This document shows, piece after piece, positions 42,497 to 52,078 of a stretch of 64,000 bases of DNA (positions are counted from its first letter, which is position 1; every line of letters begins with the position of its first letter). A program made the translations under genes and the position numbers. Source of the stretch: JALYZC01 sp963725645 (lineage in GTDB: Bacteria; Actinomycetota; Thermoleophilia; Solirubrobacterales; Solirubrobacteraceae); assembly GCA_963725645.1 (NCBI GenBank), contig CAVRZD010000006.1, forward strand, positions 682,001 to 746,000. Reading direction: 5' to 3'. The notes beneath the pieces were generated by a model. The model made no database searches, was not told where the DNA came from, and saw only the letters and a program-made list of their open reading frames with translations.

Positions 42497-43257
42497 CCTC
42501 GTCGTCCCACGGGTAGCGGGCCTGTGCGGGGATCGACCGCATGTCGATCCCCGCGGCCTCGTACGGAGCGACCCAGCGCTCCGGCAGGGGCTGGATGCGC
42601 TCGGGCGGGATCGCGTCCATGTGGTGGTACTGGCGGTAGAGCTGGATGGGGCGCTTGTTCGGCAGATTGATGCAGCTCCCAGCACTGGTACCAGCGCTGC
42701 TTGCTCTTCATGCGCTCCCAGTTCACGTACTGGTAGTGCAGGACCTTGACGTCGGTGGGCGAGACCGAGGGTGCCGAAGCGGCGACGGGAAGGCGGACCG
42801 AGTGAATCCGCTCGCCGGGATGGTCGGCCCCGTCGTCGACGTAGCCGAAGACGATGTCCTCGTCGGGCAGCCAGCACGACTCGAAGCCCGGAAGGACGTT
42901 CGCCCAGCGCATCCGCACGGCGGTTCCGGGCGCGGCGTCCGCAAGTGCGGCGAAGGCCGGGCTCTCGCCCCAGGCGGCGGTGAGGATCTCGTCGGCGTCG
43001 AGGGCGAAGATCAGCCGCCTCCCGGGGAAGCCGCGCGCCGCCTCGAGCAGCAGCCGCTGCCGCGCGCCCTCGTCGTACCCGGCCCCGGGGTTGTCGATGA
43101 GCGTGACCTTGGGGTGGCGGGCCGCGATCTCGCGCGACCCGTCGGTCGAGCCCTGGTCCGCGACGACGATGTGATCGGCCCACAGGCTCGCGCAGCTGAG
43201 GAAGCGGTCGAGGATCCAGGCCTCGTTGCGGACCGGCGTGACGACGATCGTGGTCAC
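42303..43257 (-). pseudogene. GT2-type glycosyltransferase, frameshifted
   Basis: From GTG 43257 the product starts TTIVVTPVRNEAWILDRFLSCASLWADHIVVADQGSTDGSREIA, then FALDADEILT, giving the GT-A fold with its DxD-type motif. At about 42670 the frame breaks (RWYQCWEL). The sequence resumes one base out of register as INLPNKRPIQLYRQYHHMDAIPPERIQPLPERWVAPYEAAGIDM...YPWDDEVTGWMRTYGAKRFEKLDIWDVDW, ending at 42303. Dropping one C restores the frame. The order and the GTGA overlap with the next GT2 gene show both belong to one operon. Confidence 0.78.
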
Positions 43258-44197
43258 CGTGGCCCGATCTGCGGGCGTACGACGTCAGCCAGATACGCGC
43301 CGCACCAGCGAGGAAACGCAGCGCCAGGAGCGGCTGTCGCTGTCGTCCGTATCGCCGCGCCGCTTCGATCGCATACGCCGGGACGAGCCGGCGCTCTCGA
43401 AACCGCCAGGCCGAGCGGACGGTCTCCCGCTGAGCCTCCGGCAGACCGACGGGTGCCCTCCATCGCTCGTACAGCCTTCGCTCCTGGCCGGCGAGCTTGT
43501 CGAGGTCTGCGGTCGACTGGCTGCCGTGGCGCCGATGCCGGACGAGGGGCTGCGCTATGTGGTGGATCCGGCTCACCAGTGCGACGTGAAGGAACAGGTT
43601 CGTATCTTCGAAGGGTTGGCCGAACCCCTCGTCCCAGCCGGGCGTCAGGCAGTAGGCCGAGCGCCGGATCACCGCCAGGGAGGGCACAATGGCCGCCAGG
43701 CAGAACACCGAGACGAATGGGGTGTCAGGCTCGTCCGGGTCGAGTTTCCTTAGCCAGCGACCGGAGGGAACCCAGCGCGGCGTCCAAGGCTCCCCACCCG
43801 ACTCGACCCGGCGCCCTTGACGATCGACGAGCATGTACCCGCAGTGGGCCATCCCGATACCAGGATGCCGGTCGAGGTACCCGGTCATGACCTCGAGCGT
43901 CGAGGCCTCGAGGCAGTCGTCGGCGTCGAGGAACAGGAGGTACTCCGCGGCAGCGTGCGATGCCGCGAACCCGGCGTTGCGCGCGGCGGCGACGCCGCGG
44001 TTGGCCTGCCGCAACAGCCTCACTCGAGCATCCCGGCGGGCCCACTCGGCGGCGATGTCGGCCGAGCCGTCCGTGCTGCCGTCGTCGACTACGGTCAGCT
44101 CCCAGTCGTCCAGCGACTGAGAGACCACGCTGGCGATCGTCTCGTCGATGTAGGGGGCCGCGTTGAAGGCGGGCACGATGACGCTCACTCGAGGCAT
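43254..44197 (-). CDS. Family 2 glycosyltransferase (3' end possibly frameshifted)
   Basis: The start is the ATG at 44197 (MPRVSVIVPAFNAAPYIDETIASVV). VVDDGSTDGSADIAAEWAR and LLFLDADDCLEASTLE are the nucleotide and metal motifs, and WDEGFGQPFEDTNLFLHVAL has the acceptor-side ED. The frame in use carries on past the next gene start without a stop, whereas an adjacent frame has TGA at 43254-43256 in a GTGA overlap with the next start. I infer a single-base indel near 43275 in IWLTSYARRS. The natural end is then at 43254. It acts at the cytoplasmic face. Confidence 0.78.
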
Positions 44198-44214
44198 ACG
44201 ACTCACTTCTAGCC

Positions 44215-45360
44215 GTGCGCATCCTGTTCGTCCAGCCATTCGGAGTCGGCGGGCCTGGAGGGGGGGCACGGATACTGCGCACGCTGATCCAGGCCGTCCC
44301 GCTTGACGCGTTGAGCGTCTGCACCTCCCCCGAAGCGCCCCCACGAACCGACCTCGTGGAGGAGCGCCACTTTCGCTCGCGACCCTCGATCGGACGGCTC
44401 GAGCACACGCGACTCGCACCCGGGCTGACTGCGCTTGACGTCACGTATCAGCGCCGCCTTGCTCGCGACCTGCGACGAGCAGCGGTGGAATGGCGCGCCC
44501 AGGCCGTTCACTCAGTTGCCCACTCTGTCGATTTCTGGCAGGCATTCCGCGTGTCGCAAGAGCTGCGCTTGCCATACCTGTTGAGCGTTCACGACGACTT
44601 GCGATACGCGTTGCGGGGCAGTCCGGTACGACGGCTTGCGTTGAGGCGCCTCGGGGAGGCCTGGCGCGCTGCGGATGCACGCTTCATGATTACGCACCAG
44701 CTCGGGACGGAGTACTGCACGCGCTTCGGCGATCGGGCCTTCTCCGTCGTGACCGACGGGCTCGAGAGCATCGCCGAACGCCCTCCGGACCCGAGCGACT
44801 CGACCTTGCACGTCTATTTCATGGGGGCGTACCACGCGGCCTACCGCGACAACTTCGACGCGCTGCTCGCGGCGCTCGCGCGGCTCCGCGCAGCGCGGCC
44901 GGAGCGCGAGGTCTCGCTCATGTGGCGCGGCGGCGGCCTCCCGTTCGAGCACGCGTCGGAGGTGCCAACGGACGTCCGCGGCTTCGGTCCTGAGGGCACG
45001 CCCGAGCGGGAGGCCGGAAGCGCGGATCTGCTCTACCTTCCGCTGCCGTTCGGGAGCGCTCACCGGGACTTCGTCAGGTTCAGCTTGTCGACCAAGCTCG
45101 TGACCTACCTGGGGACCGGGCGGCCGATCCTGTATCACGGGCCGAAGGAGGCAGCCACCGCACGTCTGCTGATCGAGCATGACGCGGCCATCGTCGTCGA
45201 CTCGCCGCGCCCGGAGGATCTCGTTGCGGCCTTGGAGCGCAGGCTCCCACAGGCTCGCTTGATAGGTGCCAACGCTCTGGCGCTTGCGCGGAGGGAGTTC
45301 TCGTTGAGCGACGTCCGGGACCGCTTCTTGTCAGGGCTCGACGGTCTGGTGAAGCGGTGA
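44215..45360 (+). CDS. GT-B (family 4-like) glycosyltransferase
   Basis: A 381-residue protein from GTG 44215: MRILFVQPFGVGGPGGGARILRTLIQ. LPYLLSVHDDLRYALRGS and a second Rossmann-like half (LHVYFMGAYHAAYRDNFDALLAALARLR; YLPLPFGSAHRDFVRFSLSTKLVTYLGTGRPILYHGP) indicate a GT-B fold with the donor helix STKLVTYLGTGRP. It looks less GC-rich than its neighbours by eye, which may mark a different ancestry. It is divergent from the GT2 gene and overlaps the flippase start as GTGA. Confidence 0.82.
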   Translation: MRILFVQPFGVGGPGGGARILRTLIQAVPLDALSVCTSPEAPPRTDLVEERHFRSRPSIGRLEHTRLAPGLTALDVTYQRRLARDLRRAAVEWRAQAVHSVAHSVDFWQAFRVSQELRLPYLLSVHDDLRYALRGSPVRRLALRRLGEAWRAADARFMITHQLGTEYCTRFGDRAFSVVTDGLESIAERPPDPSDSTLHVYFMGAYHAAYRDNFDALLAALARLRAARPEREVSLMWRGGGLPFEHASEVPTDVRGFGPEGTPEREAGSADLLYLPLPFGSAHRDFVRFSLSTKLVTYLGTGRPILYHGPKEAATARLLIEHDAAIVVDSPRPEDLVAALERRLPQARLIGANALALARREFSLSDVRDRFLSGLDGLVKR

Positions 45361-46850
45361 GCACGGACGCCGGCGCCATGGCCGAGGAACGGCTGACCTC
45401 GGCCCAGGTGAAGGGACGGGCAGCCACCGGCGTGGCGATGCTCATGGGCCGGGGCGTGGCGTTCCAGCTCCTCGGGTTCCTGGGCAACCTGGTCCTCGCG
45501 CGCCTGCTCGTCCCGGAGGACTTCGGCCTCGTGGCGATCGGCTACACGGTGGTCAACGTGGGCAGGTTCCTGGCGGTGGGCGGGCTCGGGTATGCCATCG
45601 TCGGCCGGGCCGAGGCTCCCGACCGGCGCGAGCTGCGGGCCATCACGGGGCTTCAGCTCCTGTTCACGTCGGGGATCGGCATCGTGGCCGCGGCGGTCGC
45701 CATCGCGGTGGGCGGCGCCGCGCTCGTCACCGCGTTCATGATGCTCGCGCTGCCGCTGTCGGCGTTCCGGTCCCCGGCGATGCTGCTCCTCCAGCGGCGC
45801 ATGGACTTCAAGGCGCAGGTCAAGGTCGACGCCAGCGAGGTCGTCGTGAACCTCGCGTGGGCGATCCCGGCCGCCGCGCTCGGCTTCGGGGCGTGGAGCC
45901 TCGCCACGGCAATGGTCGTGGCGGCGGCGGTCGCGACGGCCCTGGCCTGTGTGCTGAGCCCCACCGGCTTCCTCCTGCCGTCCCTCGAGCTCTCGCGGCT
46001 TCGGCCGATCCTCGGATTCGGCGTTCGCTTTCAGGCCGTGAACGCGAGCCACCTTGCATGCGACGCCGTCCTGATCGCTGGGATTGGAGCCATCGGCGGC
46101 ATCTCGGTGCTGGGCCTGTGGAACTTCGCCTTCCGGCTCCTCCGCGTGCCGTACCTCCTCTTCGAGGCCATGTGGCACGTGGGGTTTCCGTCCTTCTCCC
46201 GCCTGCACGCCGCGCCCGACAGCCAGGATGTCGGGGGTCTCCTGGAGCGCACGGTCGCGACCGTTGCGGTCGCGGTGGTCGCCGTGCTGTGCCCATTGGT
46301 CGCGTGCAGCCCGGCCCTCGTCCCGCTCCTGTTCGGCGACGTCTGGGCCGACGCGAGCCTGATCCTTCCCGGTTCGGCGCTCGCCCTCGGCGTCTACGGC
46401 CCGATCGGGATCAGCGGCTACGCCTACCTGTACGCGCGTGGTGACTCCACCACGGCGCTGCAGGGAAGCCTCCTCAGCAACGTCGTGCGGTGGGGGACGA
46501 CCTTCGCACTGCTGCCCGGGATCGGCGTGGCGGCGATCGGCATCGGATGGGCGGCCGGGGCGTTCAGCGAGCTGCCGCTGGTCGCCATTCGCACGCGAAA
46601 CGCGTGCGGAGCGCGCCTGGTCCGGCGCGTGCTCCGCCCGGCGATTGCCGGATCCCTGACCGCGGCCGCAGGATGGCTCGTCGCCGAGAGCCTCGGCGTG
46701 ACGGCACCGTCGGTGCTGCTCTCCCTGGTGACGGCGACGGCCGGCTTCGCCGGGCTCATGTGGATCTTCGCCCGCGACGAGCTTCGGGAGGCGCTCGGCA
46801 TGCTGCGCAAGGCGACGCGCGAGGCCGGCCGGGGGATCCGGCGAGCGTGA
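45357..46850 (+). CDS. Polysaccharide flippase (Wzx-like, MOP superfamily)
   Basis: A 497-residue, 12-14-helix membrane protein with a GTG start at 45357. GVAMLMGRGVAFQLLGFLGNLVLARLLVPEDFGLVAIGYTVVNVGRFLAVGGLG, with LLVPEDFGLVA, is a signature of the lipopolysaccharide/teichuronic-acid flippase group. LRPILGFGVRFQAVNASHLACDAVLIAGIGAIGGISVLGLWNFAFRLLRVP marks the second half. It would move lipid-linked repeat units outward for the Wzy-like protein at about 52 kb. It overlaps the methyltransferase start as GTGA. Confidence 0.88.
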   Translation: MSTDAGAMAEERLTSAQVKGRAATGVAMLMGRGVAFQLLGFLGNLVLARLLVPEDFGLVAIGYTVVNVGRFLAVGGLGYAIVGRAEAPDRRELRAITGLQLLFTSGIGIVAAAVAIAVGGAALVTAFMMLALPLSAFRSPAMLLLQRRMDFKAQVKVDASEVVVNLAWAIPAAALGFGAWSLATAMVVAAAVATALACVLSPTGFLLPSLELSRLRPILGFGVRFQAVNASHLACDAVLIAGIGAIGGISVLGLWNFAFRLLRVPYLLFEAMWHVGFPSFSRLHAAPDSQDVGGLLERTVATVAVAVVAVLCPLVACSPALVPLLFGDVWADASLILPGSALALGVYGPIGISGYAYLYARGDSTTALQGSLLSNVVRWGTTFALLPGIGVAAIGIGWAAGAFSELPLVAIRTRNACGARLVRRVLRPAIAGSLTAAAGWLVAESLGVTAPSVLLSLVTATAGFAGLMWIFARDELREALGMLRKATREAGRGIRRA

Positions 46851-47649
46851 GCGTCGACTACGACGCCTACCACGAGCAGGGGCGGACGGCGGTGTTCGGC
46901 GACGTCTTCGAACGGGTCCGCGCTTGCACCGTCGAGTGGATCCTCGCGCGGGAGCCGGACCTCCGGACGACGGGGACGCTGCTCGATCTCGGGGCCGGCG
47001 AGGGCCGCTACCTGCCGCTCTGGCGACGCGCGAATCCCCGCGCCGCCATCCTCGCCGCCGAGCTGTCGCCGGTTGCCTCGCAACGATCCGCCGGCCGGCA
47101 CCCCGACGTGCGGCACATCGTCGCGGACGCCCAGGAGGTGCCGCTGCCGGACGGCTCGATGGACGCGATCGTCTCGATCGAGGTGATCGAGCACGTGCCC
47201 TCGGGCGTCGGGATGCTGCGGGAGATGAGCCGGCTGCTGCGATCCGGTGGATGGGCGCTGCTCTCGACGCCGTGCGGGAACCGGGGGTCCTTCCCTGGCT
47301 GCTCGCCAGGGCCAGCGGTCAGCTCTCCGCCGGTCAGGAGGGCGGAGTCCGCTTCGGGGGCATCGACGACCCGACGCACCTGCGGATCTACCGGCGGCGC
47401 GAGCTGGAGCGCGTGTGTGAGGCGAGCGGCCTCGACGTACGCCGCACCTATCTCAGCGGGCACCTCTTCACCCACCTCGCGGAGAGGCTGGAGCTCGCCG
47501 TCAAGCGCCGAGTGAGCATCAGGCGCCGCTCCGTTGCAGCGGATGAGGCCTTCGCCCGGGTCCTCGATGCGGTTGCGCTCACCGACCTCCGGCTCCTTCG
47601 GCGGTTGCCCAACGCGAGCACCATGCTGCTCGTCCTGCGGAAGGCATAG
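46847..47649 (+). pseudogene. SAM-dependent methyltransferase, frameshifted
   Basis: From GTG 46847 (VSVDYDAYHEQGRTAVFGDVFERVR) the product has SAM motif I LLDLGAGEGRYLPLW, motif II AAELSPVASQRSAG and VSIEVIEHVPSGVGMLREMSRLLRSGGWALLSTP. The frame fails near 47288. It resumes in another frame as PWLLARASGQLSAGQEGGVRFGGIDDPTHLRIYRRRELERVCEASGLDV to the stop at 47649. Adding one C in TTCCCTGG restores SFPWLLA. It overlaps the flippase stop and sits one base before the convergent methyltransferase stop at 47650. Confidence 0.8.
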
Positions 47650-48285
47650 CTACCTACGGGCCGTGAAGACCATCGAGAGCTTCGGAACGAGCGATTTCCA
47701 GGCGATGGTGTGCATGTCGTCGGTCTCGTCCGTCAGGTCGCGAATGTCGATGAAGCCTGTCTTCTCCAAGCTCTCGCGCAGCAGGTCACGGTCGAAGAAG
47801 ATCTGATGGTCGCCGCGCATCGTGATCTGCTCGGGTGTTCGCATGCCGGCATGGCCGCCCATCCCCAGGATCGCGACCTGCAACGCCCACTTTTCACCGC
47901 GTGGAGCGTCGAGCCAGTGCCCCATGAGATGGGCGGAGTCGGGCGTGTGGATTTCGATAGTCCCGCCGGGCCTCAGGACGCGGTGCCATTCGCGGAGGGT
48001 CGCCTGGAGGTAGCGCGGCTCGACGTGCTCGAGGATGTGGCTTGCGAGCAGCTCGTCGGCCCACCCGTCCGGTAGCGGGAGCTCGTGGGCCTTGGCCACG
48101 TACTCCAGATGCGGCGAGCTCGAGTCGTGGTCGATGTGCAGGTAGCCGGGCTGCGGGGTGCCGCCAGAGCCGACCTCGACCTTTCGAGGGCAGTGCGCCA
48201 GTCCTCGCCGGCGTCTCATCGGGCGTGCGAGCCTGGCGACGAAACCGAGCAGTCGCCGCCGCAATCTTCTCGCCAGCTGCTCCAT
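47650..48285 (-). CDS. Class I SAM-dependent methyltransferase
   Basis: A 211-residue protein. RKVEVGSGGTPQPGYLHID is SAM motif I, and VAKAHELPLPDGWADELLASHILEHVEPRYLQATLREWHRVLRPGGTIEIHTPD gives the remaining core motifs. It matches the methyltransferases common in capsule clusters. Methylation of a polysaccharide sugar is inferred from context. It follows the GT4 gene on the same strand (stop of GT4 at 48290, start at 48285), so it is co-transcribed with it. Confidence 0.85.
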   Translation of the reverse strand: MEQLARRLRRRLLGFVARLARPMRRRRGLAHCPRKVEVGSGGTPQPGYLHIDHDSSSPHLEYVAKAHELPLPDGWADELLASHILEHVEPRYLQATLREWHRVLRPGGTIEIHTPDSAHLMGHWLDAPRGEKWALQVAILGMGGHAGMRTPEQITMRGDHQIFFDRDLLRESLEKTGFIDIRDLTDETDDMHTIAWKSLVPKLSMVFTARR

Positions 48286-48289
48286 GACG

Positions 48290-49438
48290 TCAGGGCCTCG
48301 CCGCGGCGAGTCGCTCGTAGTGCTGCGTGTAGCGGTCGATCACCTGCTGCCAGCCGAAGCGCGCGGCGACCTCCCTGGCGGCGGCGCCCATCGAGCTTCG
48401 CAGGTCGGAGTCCGCGGCCAGCCGCGCCAACCGGTCGGCGATCACGCCGGCGTCACGCTCGATGAACCAGCCGTTGACTCCCTCCACCAGCAGCTCCTCG
48501 ACCCCACTCACCCGGGTGATCAGCAGCGGGAGGCCTGCGGCGGCGGCCTCGAGGCCGACGAGCGGGAACGCCTCGTAGGCGGTGGGGAGCACGAAGCCAT
48601 CAGCGGCGGAGTAGAAGGGACTCACTGCGGCAGCCTCGCCGGCGAAGCGCACACGGTCGGCCACCCCGACAGCGGCGGCGACCTCGGCGTACTCGGCCTG
48701 ATCGCCTTCTCCTACGACAACCAGCCGCCACTGACGTGCGCGAGGGAGCGACTCGATCACGAAACGGAGCCCCTTCCGCTCCCACTCTCCGCCTCCACCC
48801 ACGAAGACAGCCACCAGCTCCCCGTCGTCCAGGTCGAAGCGCTCTCGGATCCGCCGGCGCGCGGTCGTGTCGCCCCCGAACTCGCGGAGGTCGACACCGT
48901 TGGGGATCACGCTGACCCTGCCGGCCATCTTCGGGAACTCCAGCTCCACCTCACGTGCCACTCCCCGTGACACGCCGACGATGCTCGTGGTTCGCCCCGG
49001 GCGGTAGCACCAGCGCTCCGCCATGAGGCTCAAACGTGTGCCGATCCACGAATTGATCCGATGAGCAGCCGTCCGTCGACGCGCCCCAATCGTCCGACCG
49101 CTGTGCCGGACGAATGCGCGGTGGCAGAAGTGCACGGTGGAGGTATCTGCCCGATTGAAGACGATCGCGCCGGTCGTGTGAACGAGCCCGCGGCGATGAC
49201 GCCAGACCAGGAACGAGCCCGTCAGGAAGAACCACGGATAGGCGAGCGCAAACGGCCGGGCCGGGCCCGGCACGCGGAGCCAGCGCAGGCGCGGGTGGGG
49301 AGGGAGCTCGCAGGCCCGTGCGATGACGGTCACGGCGTGGCCGCGCTCGAGGAGGCCGGTCGCCAGCTCCGCCAGCTGGCGCTCCATCCCGCCCACCGAG
49401 CCGACCTCGTGGGCCACCAGCGTCACCGCCGGCCTCAC
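48290..49438 (-). CDS. Family 4 glycosyltransferase
   Basis: The start is the GTG at 49438, overlapping the upstream glycosyltransferase stop; the very long upstream frame is a shadow. The 382-residue product starts VRPAVTLVAHEVGSVGGMERQLAELATGLLERGHAVTVIA. GRVSVIPNGVDLREF, VAVFVGGGGEWERKGLRFVIESL and ADGFVLPTAYEAFPLVGLEAAAAGLPLLITRVSGVEELL give the C-domain with a Glu pair. It is a standard cytoplasmic GT-B enzyme. It is translationally linked to both neighbours. Confidence 0.86.
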   Translation of the reverse strand: MRPAVTLVAHEVGSVGGMERQLAELATGLLERGHAVTVIARACELPPHPRLRWLRVPGPARPFALAYPWFFLTGSFLVWRHRRGLVHTTGAIVFNRADTSTVHFCHRAFVRHSGRTIGARRRTAAHRINSWIGTRLSLMAERWCYRPGRTTSIVGVSRGVAREVELEFPKMAGRVSVIPNGVDLREFGGDTTARRRIRERFDLDDGELVAVFVGGGGEWERKGLRFVIESLPRARQWRLVVVGEGDQAEYAEVAAAVGVADRVRFAGEAAAVSPFYSAADGFVLPTAYEAFPLVGLEAAAAGLPLLITRVSGVEELLVEGVNGWFIERDAGVIADRLARLAADSDLRSSMGAAAREVAARFGWQQVIDRYTQHYERLAAARP

Positions 49439-50466
49439 CGGAGCGCGGCAACGATGGTGGCTGAGATGACCGGCCAGTCGAACGAGCGCTCGTACAGCTC
49501 CCGCCCGGCGGCGCCGCGGGCAAGGCGCTGATCGGGGTCGCCGGCCAGCCATCGGACCGCGTCCTCGAGGCGTGTTGAGTCGTCGACCGGCACGAGGGTG
49601 AGGGCATGACTCGAGCGGCGAAGGACGTCGTCTGTGAGCCGTCCGTCGGTCCCGACCACCGCGACGCCGTGCTGGAGCGCGGCCATCAGCGTGGTGCGAC
49701 GGGTGGACACGCCGTCGACGAAGGGAGCCACGAACAGGTCCGCCGCGGCCAGATGGCGCGCCACGTCCGACGCGTCGAGCCAGCCCGGCTCGACCAGGCG
49801 CACCGATTCGCGGACACTGCGGATCGGCGGGGCGCCCGCGCCGAGGTTCAGCACGACCACCCTGCCGCCCAGGTCGGCCGCCGCGTTGGCCGCGGCGGCG
49901 ACATCGTCGATGCGGCGAGAGGGGTGGTCGGTGCCGAAGGCCGCGATGACGAGTGCGTCCTGGTCGATCTCGAGCCGATCCCGCTCGGAGTCGCGACAGT
50001 GCCTCATGTCCGGGAGGTTCGAGCCCACCGGGAGGTGCACCACCGGGCGTTTGGGTCCGAGGCTGTCGAGCTCCCTCGCGAGCGGCTCCACCGGGGTGAA
50101 GATGATGTCCGCGCAACGGTGGACCCTGCGCAACTGGAGGCGCTGCCATGCTCCCATCGCCGCCCAGCGCCAGTTCAGCGGCGGGACGTAGGACTCGTGG
50201 ACGACGAGGCAGATCCGGCTCCTGCGCCGCCGCGCCCGCCTCAGGCGGGCCGCCAGCCCGGGCGCGAAGCCCCACCGCCCGTACGAGAACGGGTTGTAGT
50301 TGAGCAGGATGACGTCGGCCGGCCGAGCATCGGGCTTGTCGTGGTCGACCTCCACGTCGAGTCCTTCCTCGGTGAGACCGCTCGCCAGGCGGTCGGCGTA
50401 GTCGCGGATGCCGTCGACCTCGGATCGCCGCGGCCCGCAGACGATCCTGATCCGAGTGGCGCTCAT
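49435..50466 (-). CDS. GT-B-like glycosyltransferase, in one continuous frame with the Wzy-like gene
   Basis: The coding start appears to be the ATG at 50466 (MSATRIRIVCGPRRSEVDGIRDYADRLASGL), giving 343 residues. RISRICLVVHESYVP-like text, HLPVGSNLPDM and AAADLFVAPFVDGVSTRRTTLMAALQHGVAVVGTDG support a GT-B fold. The open frame runs on upstream without a stop into the O-antigen-ligase-like protein. A TGA exists one base out of frame at the ATG (ATGA), so the original arrangement was probably two overlapping genes and one indel has fused them. A genuine fusion cannot be excluded. Confidence 0.72.
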   Translation of the reverse strand: MSATRIRIVCGPRRSEVDGIRDYADRLASGLTEEGLDVEVDHDKPDARPADVILLNYNPFSYGRWGFAPGLAARLRRARRRRSRICLVVHESYVPPLNWRWAAMGAWQRLQLRRVHRCADIIFTPVEPLARELDSLGPKRPVVHLPVGSNLPDMRHCRDSERDRLEIDQDALVIAAFGTDHPSRRIDDVAAAANAAADLGGRVVVLNLGAGAPPIRSVRESVRLVEPGWLDASDVARHLAAADLFVAPFVDGVSTRRTTLMAALQHGVAVVGTDGRLTDDVLRRSSHALTLVPVDDSTRLEDAVRWLAGDPDQRLARGAAGRELYERSFDWPVISATIVAALR

Positions 50467-52072
50467 GGGGGAAGCGATCCGGGGCGCCGGCGGCGCCGGC
50501 GGCAGGGCCAGGGGCGGTTCCAGCGGGCGGAGCTTCGAGCCCACCGGTCCCGGGGCCGGTTGCCGCGTGAGGCGGAACAGCCAGAACGCGAGGGTTCCCG
50601 CTGCGAACCAGAAGAACGGCCCTCCGGGCGTATTCGACGTCGCAGCCCCGGCGAGCCCCGAGACCAGCAGCGCGACCAGTGCGGCGACCAGTGCGCCCAG
50701 GAGCAAGCGCAGCTCGTCGTCGACCAGCCGGCGCACGCGTCGCCAGGCCCCGATCAGCAGACGGAAGTAGAACCCCAGCAGGACGAGGAATCCAGCGACG
50801 CCCAGCTCGACGAGCAGGTAGGTCGCCTCGCTGTCGCCGTTCAACGGCCGGCTCGGGAGGGCTTGGTCGCCCAGGCTGACCGCCGGCCCGACGCTGCCGA
50901 TCCCGGCACCGAGCGGGAAGTCCGCGGCATAGCCGGGAACCAGCGCGAGGGTGCCCCCCTTGGCGTCCAACGCGGTGGAGAAGAGGCGGGTGGGAGCGAT
51001 GTCGGAGTAGCGGTAGAACGCCCCGCTGGAGCCCGTTGACAGGACGAGGACGATCCCGCCGGTCACGAGCGCGACGGTCGCGAACCTCACGAGCAACCGG
51101 CGTGCGCGGCGGCGAGAGCTGACGACGAGCCCGAATGCGCAGGCACCGACCGCGGCGCTCACGACGGACGTGCGCTGGGCCGAGGTGAGCACAGCAAACA
51201 CGGCTCCGCCGGTGAGCGCCGCGTACAGCAGCGCTCGCGTGGTCCTGCGGCGGACAAGCGCCGTGAGCGCCAGCCCGCCGGGCAGGGCCAGCATCCCGAC
51301 GGCGCCCCCGAAGCCGATGTCGGAGCCCAGGCCGAAGGGCCGGTTGCGGGAGATCGCCGCTCCCGTGTTCGGGTCCGTGCCGGCGGAGTAGGAGCGCCCC
51401 GACAGGCCGGCCGTGCCGTGGAGTCGCTCGGAGTAGCCGGGCCCCCAGGCGGCGAACTGGTCCACGGACAGGTTGAGCTGTACGAAGTTCACGATGCCGT
51501 TGACCGTCGCGATCGCGAGGAGCAGCACGAGGAAGACGCGCAGCCGCCGCGCCGTTCGCATGACGGCGTAGCCGAGGAAGAACAGCGGGACCCATTCGAA
51601 GTGCGGGCGCAGGGCGGCGAGCGAGTGCGTGAAGGAACCGTCGGCGGGGTTGGCGAGCTGCACCAGCACCACGGCAACAAAGGCCACCACCCACGCCGTC
51701 AGCGGAGGCGGCTCGAACGGCTGTCGCCGGATGAGCCCGCGCACGACCGCTCCGAGCACGATCGCGTAGAGCAGCGCATCCCGAACCAGCGTGAGCTCGG
51801 AGGTGCCCGTCGTGAGCCGGACGACTCCATCGGCCAGGGCCAGGTACAGCAGCAGCACCACCAGAGACCACTCGTAGCGGGGACTGACGAACATCCACAC
51901 GCAGACCGCGCCGACGATGGGAGCCGCCAGGAACGCGAACGGCGTGGACGGGGAGGGCGATGGCCGCGCTCAGCGAGACGGCGGCGATCCCGAGGCAGGC
52001 CACCGCCGCCACCAGGGAACGCGATCCCTGCCGGGAGCGGAGCGGGGCCGGTGCTGCTACCGCCGCGCCCAT
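50467..52072 (-). CDS. O-antigen ligase/Wzy-like polymerase, frameshifted N-terminus
   Basis: From ATG 52072 (MGAAVAAPAPLRSRQGSRSLVAAVACLGIAAVSLSAAIAL) one frame reads to about 51955. The protein continues in another frame as STPFAFLAAPIVGAVCVWMFVSPRYEWSLVVLLLYLALADGVV, with about ten helices. A large outer loop has GTAGLSGRSYSAGTDPNTGAAI, and NGDSEATYLLVELGVAGFLVLLGFYFRLL is the Wzy_C/RfaL-type region. One extra C near 51950 (CCCC) explains the break. It should polymerise or ligate glycan repeats outside. It starts 6 bases after the BY-kinase stop. Confidence 0.78.
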
Positions 52073-52078
52073 GGGGCG

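Noticed and set aside
48290..52072. A 1,260-codon reverse-strand frame
   Set aside because: Only its last 382 codons (the GT4 gene) and its first 40 codons (Wzy-like start) are protein-like; the middle is out-of-register shadow of two other genes.
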